Assembly (NCBI GenBank): GCA_023664345.1
Contig: JAMPFQ010000012.1
Location: 1 to 64,000, forward strand
DNA length: 64,000 bases
Direction of reading: 5' to 3'
Origin: Lachnospiraceae bacterium
Lineage (GTDB): Bacteria; Bacillota; Clostridia; Lachnospirales; Lachnospiraceae
A program made the position numbers and the translations under genes. The stretch's first letter is position 1. Every line of letters starts with the position of its first letter. The notes under the pieces are model-generated. The model searched no databases and was not told the DNA's origin. It was given only the letters and a program-made list of their open reading frames with translations. Below are positions 60,127-64,000 of this stretch, piece by piece.

Positions 60127-61668
60127 ATGGCGAAAGTTATTATGATTCAGGGAACCATGTCCGGCGCGGGAAAGAGCCTTATCGTGGCGGGACTGTGCCG
60201 GATCATGAAGCGGGACGGCTACAGGGTGGCTCCCTTTAAATCCCAGAATATGGCTCTGAATTCCTTTATCACAAAGGAGGGGCTGGAGATGGGGCGCGCC
60301 CAGGTCATGCAGGCGGAAGCGGCGGGGATCGATCCTCTGGTCTGCATGAATCCGATCCTGTTGAAACCCACCAGCCATACCGGTTCCCAGGTGATCGTAA
60401 ACGGGAAAGTCCTGGGCAATATGAGCGCCAGGGCGTATTTTGCCTATAAGCGCAGCCTGATCCCGGAGATCCTGAAAGCGTTCCGGCAGCTGGAGGAGTT
60501 GGCGGATATCATCGTGATCGAGGGGGCGGGAAGCCCTGCGGAGATCAATCTGCGGGAGAATGATATTGTAAACATGGGACTGGCGGAGCTTGTGGACGCC
60601 CCCGTGCTGCTGGTGGGCGATATCGACAGGGGCGGCGTGTTCGCCCAGCTTCTGGGGACGCTGATGCTGCTTTCGGAGGAGGAAAGGCAGCGGGTAAAGG
60701 GACTGATCATCAATAAATTCAGGGGCGATCCCACACTGCTTGACTCCGGAATTGAGATACTGGAGCAAAAAGGGGGGATCCCGGTGGCGGGCATCGTTCC
60801 CTATATGGAAGTGTCGCTGGAGGATGAGGACAGCCTGACGGAGCGTTTCGGGAAAAGGAAAAGGGGAAAGATTGATCTGGCGGTCATCCGGTATCCCAGA
60901 ATCTCTAATTTTACGGACTTTAATGTGTTTGAACAGATACCTGACGTTTCCCTGCGTTATGTAACTTCCGTGGCGGATCTGGGGGAGCCGGATCTGATCT
61001 TCCTGCCCGGCAGTAAGAATACCCTGGGGGATCTGGAGTGGATGCGGGAAAACGGGCTGGAGGACGCCGTGAAAAAAAGGGCGGACAGGATACCGATCTG
61101 CGGTATCTGCGGAGGCTATCAGATGATGGGAGAGGAGATCTCCGACCCGGAGGGACTGGAAATGGGCGGAACCATGAGAGGAATGGAACTGCTGCCCATA
61201 GCCACACAGCTGCAGAGTGAGAAGATACGGAGGCAGGTAAGGGGAACGATCAATGAAGTGAAAGGTTTTTTTTCAGTGCTGTCAGGACTGGAATTTGAGG
61301 GATATGAGATACATATGGGGCAGAGCGTGGGAAGTCAAAGCGGTTGGACGAATTTTCGGGAAAGCGGGCATCTTCCCGGATCTGAGCCGATCGTTTCTGC
61401 TGCGGATGGCGGCATGGCAGGGAGCAATTCCAATATATGTGGGACTTATATCCATGGGATCTTTGATAAGGGGACGGTTGCATCCGCCCTTGTGAGAGCG
61501 TTGGCGGAGAGGAAGGGCATTGCCCCGGCTGACGGAACCGGAACGGAAATCTGCATGGACTACAGGGATTTTAAGGAAAAGCAGTACGATAAGCTGGCGG
61601 ATGCTTTATCGCAGTATCTGGACATGGAGGAAATTTACGGAATGCTCAGAGAGGCTAAAACAGTATGA
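60127..61668 (+). CDS. cobQ: Cobyric acid synthase
   Basis: This 513-residue enzyme amidates four side chains of adenosyl-cobyrinic acid a,c-diamide. The N-terminal synthetase domain has [51 protein letters not shown] and [16 protein letters not shown]. The glutaminase domain has [11 protein letters not shown], the catalytic Cys in [13 protein letters not shown], and TYIHGIFD with the His. AGGAGGGC precedes the ATG. Normal length. Confidence 0.97.
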   Translation: MAKVIMIQGTMSGAGKSLIVAGLCRIMKRDGYRVAPFKSQNMALNSFITKEGLEMGRAQVMQAEAAGIDPLVCMNPILLKPTSHTGSQVIVNGKVLGNMSARAYFAYKRSLIPEILKAFRQLEELADIIVIEGAGSPAEINLRENDIVNMGLAELVDAPVLLVGDIDRGGVFAQLLGTLMLLSEEERQRVKGLIINKFRGDPTLLDSGIEILEQKGGIPVAGIVPYMEVSLEDEDSLTERFGKRKRGKIDLAVIRYPRISNFTDFNVFEQIPDVSLRYVTSVADLGEPDLIFLPGSKNTLGDLEWMRENGLEDAVKKRADRIPICGICGGYQMMGEEISDPEGLEMGGTMRGMELLPIATQLQSEKIRRQVRGTINEVKGFFSVLSGLEFEGYEIHMGQSVGSQSGWTNFRESGHLPGSEPIVSAADGGMAGSNSNICGTYIHGIFDKGTVASALVRALAERKGIAPADGTGTEICMDYRDFKEKQYDKLADALSQYLDMEEIYGMLREAKTV

Positions 61669-61669
61669 G

Positions 61670-61771
61670 ATAACCCCGCAGCAAAGCAAAATGTATCTGC
61701 GATGCATGGACATTGACTGGCTTTATGTCCGTGCAAGCACGATTGTCTGGCTCATTGCTCACGGGAATAAA
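61670..61771 (-). repeat. Variable-palindrome repeat, copy D (inverted)
   Basis: Read on the minus strand it begins TTATTCCCGTGAGCAATGAG and has the palindrome CGTGC-TT-GCACG, then GGACATAAAGCCA, and ends in GCTGCGGGGT, as copy B does. It lies between cobQ and cobT. Confidence 0.65.
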
Positions 61772-61788
61772 TTCGCAGGGAGGTTTGG

Positions 61789-62904
61789 ATGAAATATGGC
61801 AGCAGGGAGGCAGCGGCTGAACTCGGCGGAAGATGTACAGACAACAATCTGTTCCGCCTGTCAGTGGATGCACCGGACAGCGGCATATATCAAAAAATAT
61901 TGCGCAATTGGGATATGATAGCCAAGCCCTTGGACGGCATGGGGCGGTTTGAGGCCATGACCGCGCAGATTGGAGCAATCCTGGGGACGGATGAGATCGA
62001 CCTGTCCAAGAAGGCGGTCATGATCATGTGCGCAGATAACGGGATTGTGGCGGAGGGCGTCAGCCAGTCGGGACAGGAGGTCACGGCGGCGGTGGCGGAA
62101 CAGATGGGAAAGGGCGCGTCCTCGGTGGGAAAGATGGCGGCGCGAATCGGGGCGGACACAATCCCCGTTGACATAGGGATCAACCGGAAGACGCCCATAC
62201 CGGGCGTACTGGACAGGAAAGTCCGCTGCGGAACCCGGAATTTCAGGAAAGAACCCGCCATGACCCGGGATGAGGCTGTCAGGGCGATCGCCATCGGCGT
62301 GGAACTGGCGAGGGATCATAAGCGGAAAGGCTATCAGATTCTTGCTACGGGTGAAATGGGGATCGGAAACACCACCACAAGCAGCGCGGTGGCTGCCGCT
62401 CTGTTAAAATGCGGGGCAGAAGAGGTGACCGGCCGAGGCGCGGGTCTTAGCGACGAGAAGCTGCGCCGCAAAAAGGAGATCATTGCGGAGGCGCTGGAAA
62501 CCTATCGGCTTTATGAGGCGGAACCGCTCCGGGTGCTGGAGACCGTTGGAGGCCTGGACATTGCGGGGCTTGCGGGAATCTGCATCGGCGGGGCGCTTTA
62601 TCATATCCCGGTGGTGCTGGACGGCGTGATCAGCATGGTGGCGGCGCTTTTGGCGGAGAGGCTGAAGCCGGGAACGGTGCGATATCTGCTCCCCTCCCAT
62701 AAGGGAAAGGAACCGGCGGTGGAGAGGCTGATAAAAGCGTTGAATCTGGAGCCTGTCATAGACGGAAAGATGGCGCTGGGCGAGGGAACGGGGGCGGTCA
62801 TGCTGTTTGCGCTGCTGGATATGGCGCTGGGCGTCTATCATGGGAGAACCTTATTTTCGGATATTCAGGTGGAGCAGTACGAGAGATACTATCACAAGGC
62901 CTGA
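61789..62904 (+). CDS. cobT: Nicotinate-nucleotide-dimethylbenzimidazole phosphoribosyltransferase
   Basis: This 371-residue enzyme makes alpha-ribazole phosphate for the lower loop of B12. It has LDGMGRFEAMTAQIGAILG, MCADNGIVAEGVSQSG, the GEMGIGNTTTSSAVAAAL loop, GAGLSDEKL and, at the C-terminus, the catalytic Glu in ALGEGTGAVML. CAGGGAGG precedes the ATG. It follows cobQ after repeat copy D. Confidence 0.96.
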   Translation: MKYGSREAAAELGGRCTDNNLFRLSVDAPDSGIYQKILRNWDMIAKPLDGMGRFEAMTAQIGAILGTDEIDLSKKAVMIMCADNGIVAEGVSQSGQEVTAAVAEQMGKGASSVGKMAARIGADTIPVDIGINRKTPIPGVLDRKVRCGTRNFRKEPAMTRDEAVRAIAIGVELARDHKRKGYQILATGEMGIGNTTTSSAVAAALLKCGAEEVTGRGAGLSDEKLRRKKEIIAEALETYRLYEAEPLRVLETVGGLDIAGLAGICIGGALYHIPVVLDGVISMVAALLAERLKPGTVRYLLPSHKGKEPAVERLIKALNLEPVIDGKMALGEGTGAVMLFALLDMALGVYHGRTLFSDIQVEQYERYYHKA

Positions 62905-62955
62905 TGTGCGGTGCGGGTATTTTGCAATGCGCGGGTAAAAGGAGTTTGAGGGAAT

Positions 62956-63555
62956 ATGATGATACTGGCAGTTGGCGGGAGCGGAAGCGGAAAATCGGCC
63001 TATGCGGAGGAACTTGCCGTGAGCCTTTCGCACAGGGAAGGAGGGCCGTTCGGATTTCCGGATGGTCTGACGGGGAAGAAAGCAGACGGCGTGGACGCGG
63101 ATATGAGAAAATATTACCTGGCCACCATGCAGGTCTATGACCGGGAGGGGCGGGAGAAAGTGGAAAAGCATAGGAAAAGCAGGGACGGAAAAGGCTTTTT
63201 TACCATAGAGCAGCCCGGAACGATCCAAGAGGCGCTGGAGAAGATGGAAGCGGGAGAGCGGGTTGCGTTGCTGGAATGTGTGTCCAATCTGACGGCGAAC
63301 GAAATGTTCCGGGGAGCGCACCCTGTGCCGGAGGAAGCGGTTGCGGAGCAGATCGTAAGAGGTATCGGACTGCTGAAAGAAAATACCACACACCTGGTCG
63401 TGGTCAGCAATAAGGTGTTTGAAGACGGTATCGTATATGAGGAGACCACCATGGCTTATATCCGCACGATGGGAATGATAAACCGGGAACTTGCGGCCAT
63501 GGCGGACAGGGTAGTGGAAGTGGTCGCCGGGATCCCGGTGACCGTAAAACAGTGA
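62956..63555 (+). CDS. cobU: Adenosylcobinamide kinase / guanylyltransferase
   Basis: This 199-residue enzyme phosphorylates adenosylcobinamide and attaches GMP. It has Walker A GGSGSGKS (residues 7-14), the central KVEKHRKSRDGKGF with the guanylylated His, LLECVSNLTANEM, and VVSNKVFEDGIVYEETTMAYIRTMG, the family's VxNEVGxGIVP-like block in a changed form. The insert after residue 24 is a little longer than usual. GAGGGAAT precedes the ATG. Confidence 0.93.
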   Translation: MMILAVGGSGSGKSAYAEELAVSLSHREGGPFGFPDGLTGKKADGVDADMRKYYLATMQVYDREGREKVEKHRKSRDGKGFFTIEQPGTIQEALEKMEAGERVALLECVSNLTANEMFRGAHPVPEEAVAEQIVRGIGLLKENTTHLVVVSNKVFEDGIVYEETTMAYIRTMGMINRELAAMADRVVEVVAGIPVTVKQ

Positions 63556-63571
63556 CGGGGGATAATCTGTT

Positions 63572-64000
63572 ATGCGGGTGATAAGATCTTTTTTTATCGC
63601 AGTGTCAATGTATTCAAAGATCCCGGTCCCACAGTTTGAGTGGAAAGAAGAGGATATGCGGTATACCTTTTGCTTCTTTCCATGGATCGGGGCGCTGATC
63701 GGCGTCTGCATCTGCCTGTGGGATTGTTTGTGCGATCTGTGCGGGATCGGTATCCTGTGCCGCGTGACGGCGGAGGCGGCTATCCCGCTTCTGATCACGG
63801 GAGGGTTCCATGTGGACGGCTTTATGGATACCATGGATGCGCTGCATTCCTACAGCCCCAGGGAGAGGAAGCTGGAAATCTTAAAGGATTCCCACATAGG
63901 CGCTTTTGCGGTCATTATGCTGGCGGTGTACGGGCTGGTCTATCTGGGAGCGTTTTCGGAGGTTGACAGCGGCGCCGCGCTGAAGATCGTGTGCGCGGGA
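63572..64000 (+). CDS. cobS: Adenosylcobinamide-GDP ribazoletransferase (partial at window end)
   Basis: From the ATG at 63572 the frame stays open to the last base (143 codons). It encodes SMYSKIPVPQFEWKEEDMRY, a first transmembrane pair, and TGGFHVDGFMDTMDALHSY with KLEILKDSHIGAFAVI, the diagnostic CobS motifs with the Mg-binding Asp residues. CobS joins adenosylcobinamide-GDP to alpha-ribazole at the membrane. GGGGGATAA precedes the ATG. The gene continues beyond the window. Confidence 0.93.
   Translation, partial: MRVIRSFFIAVSMYSKIPVPQFEWKEEDMRYTFCFFPWIGALIGVCICLWDCLCDLCGIGILCRVTAEAAIPLLITGGFHVDGFMDTMDALHSYSPRERKLEILKDSHIGAFAVIMLAVYGLVYLGAFSEVDSGAALKIVCAG

Noticed and set aside
61520..61792. 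A 90-codon frame between cobQ and cobT
   Set aside because: It overlaps the end of cobQ in another frame and runs through repeat copy D; no site and no family resemblance.

Overview
The window looks like a chromosomal segment of a Gram-positive anaerobe of class Clostridia, most likely family Lachnospiraceae. The grounds are moderate G+C, strong AGGAGG-type ribosome binding sites, pyruvate phosphate dikinase, DUF5050, DUF1848 and Gx-transporter/NusG_II families, LytTR and GHKL signalling pairs, lipoproteins with Gram-positive lipoboxes, and a cobalamin riboswitch driving an ABC uptake operon. I see no rRNA, tRNA, CRISPR array, insertion sequence or phage gene.

Layout. 0.2-2.7 kb: a beta-propeller protein and three small membrane or PH-domain proteins. 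3.0-7.3 kb: a folate operon (folC, folE, an HD phosphohydrolase, folP, a folB-folK fusion). 7.3-10 kb: a Gx-transporter/NusG_II pair, an ArsR regulator and a DUF5050 surface protein. 10.1-16.4 kb: pheA, a DUF815 ATPase, ppk1, maf, a HAD phosphatase and a small acidic protein. 16.5-21 kb, minus strand: a GT-C glycosyltransferase, a PHP phosphoesterase and an ABC-F ATPase. 21.3-26.2 kb: a membrane phosphodiesterase, ppdK and an AT-rich DUF1848 gene. 26.3-30.7 kb, minus strand: sbcDC.

31-43 kb is a signalling and surface region. It holds a LytTR/GHKL two-component pair, two Uma2-type nucleases around a solute-binding lipoprotein, a DegV protein, then a compact operon of a GHKL kinase, NfeD, flotillin FloA and a LytTR regulator that is split by a frameshift, followed by cardiolipin synthase and an MBL-fold lipoprotein. 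44-48 kb: an ABC exporter behind a strong promoter with two TetR-like operators. 48-52 kb: an AT-rich minus-strand module of response regulator, ABC transporter and histidine kinase, plus a SUKH protein.

52.9-64 kb is devoted to cobalamin. A MetH-reactivation-like protein is followed by a cobalamin riboswitch with a recognisable terminator, an exported CbiK-like chelatase lipoprotein, a lipoprotein with an Shp-like tetrapyrrole-binding domain, BtuF/BtuC/BtuD-like transport genes, then cobQ, cobT, cobU and the start of cobS. I infer that B12 shortage switches on both corrinoid (or haem-like tetrapyrrole) capture at the cell surface and the late nucleotide-loop assembly steps.

The non-coding DNA is unusually structured. 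I find three families of intergenic repeats: one with conserved flanks around changing palindromes (four copies), one of hairpin repeats in tandem pairs inside the B12 operon, and a duplicated terminator-promoter cassette. There is also a pair of 49-bp tandem terminators and a 153-bp element closed by a perfect 30-bp inverted repeat. The most promising leads are the exported chelatase/Shp-like pair under the B12 riboswitch, the kinase-NfeD-FloA-regulator operon with its frameshift, and the variable-palindrome repeats.
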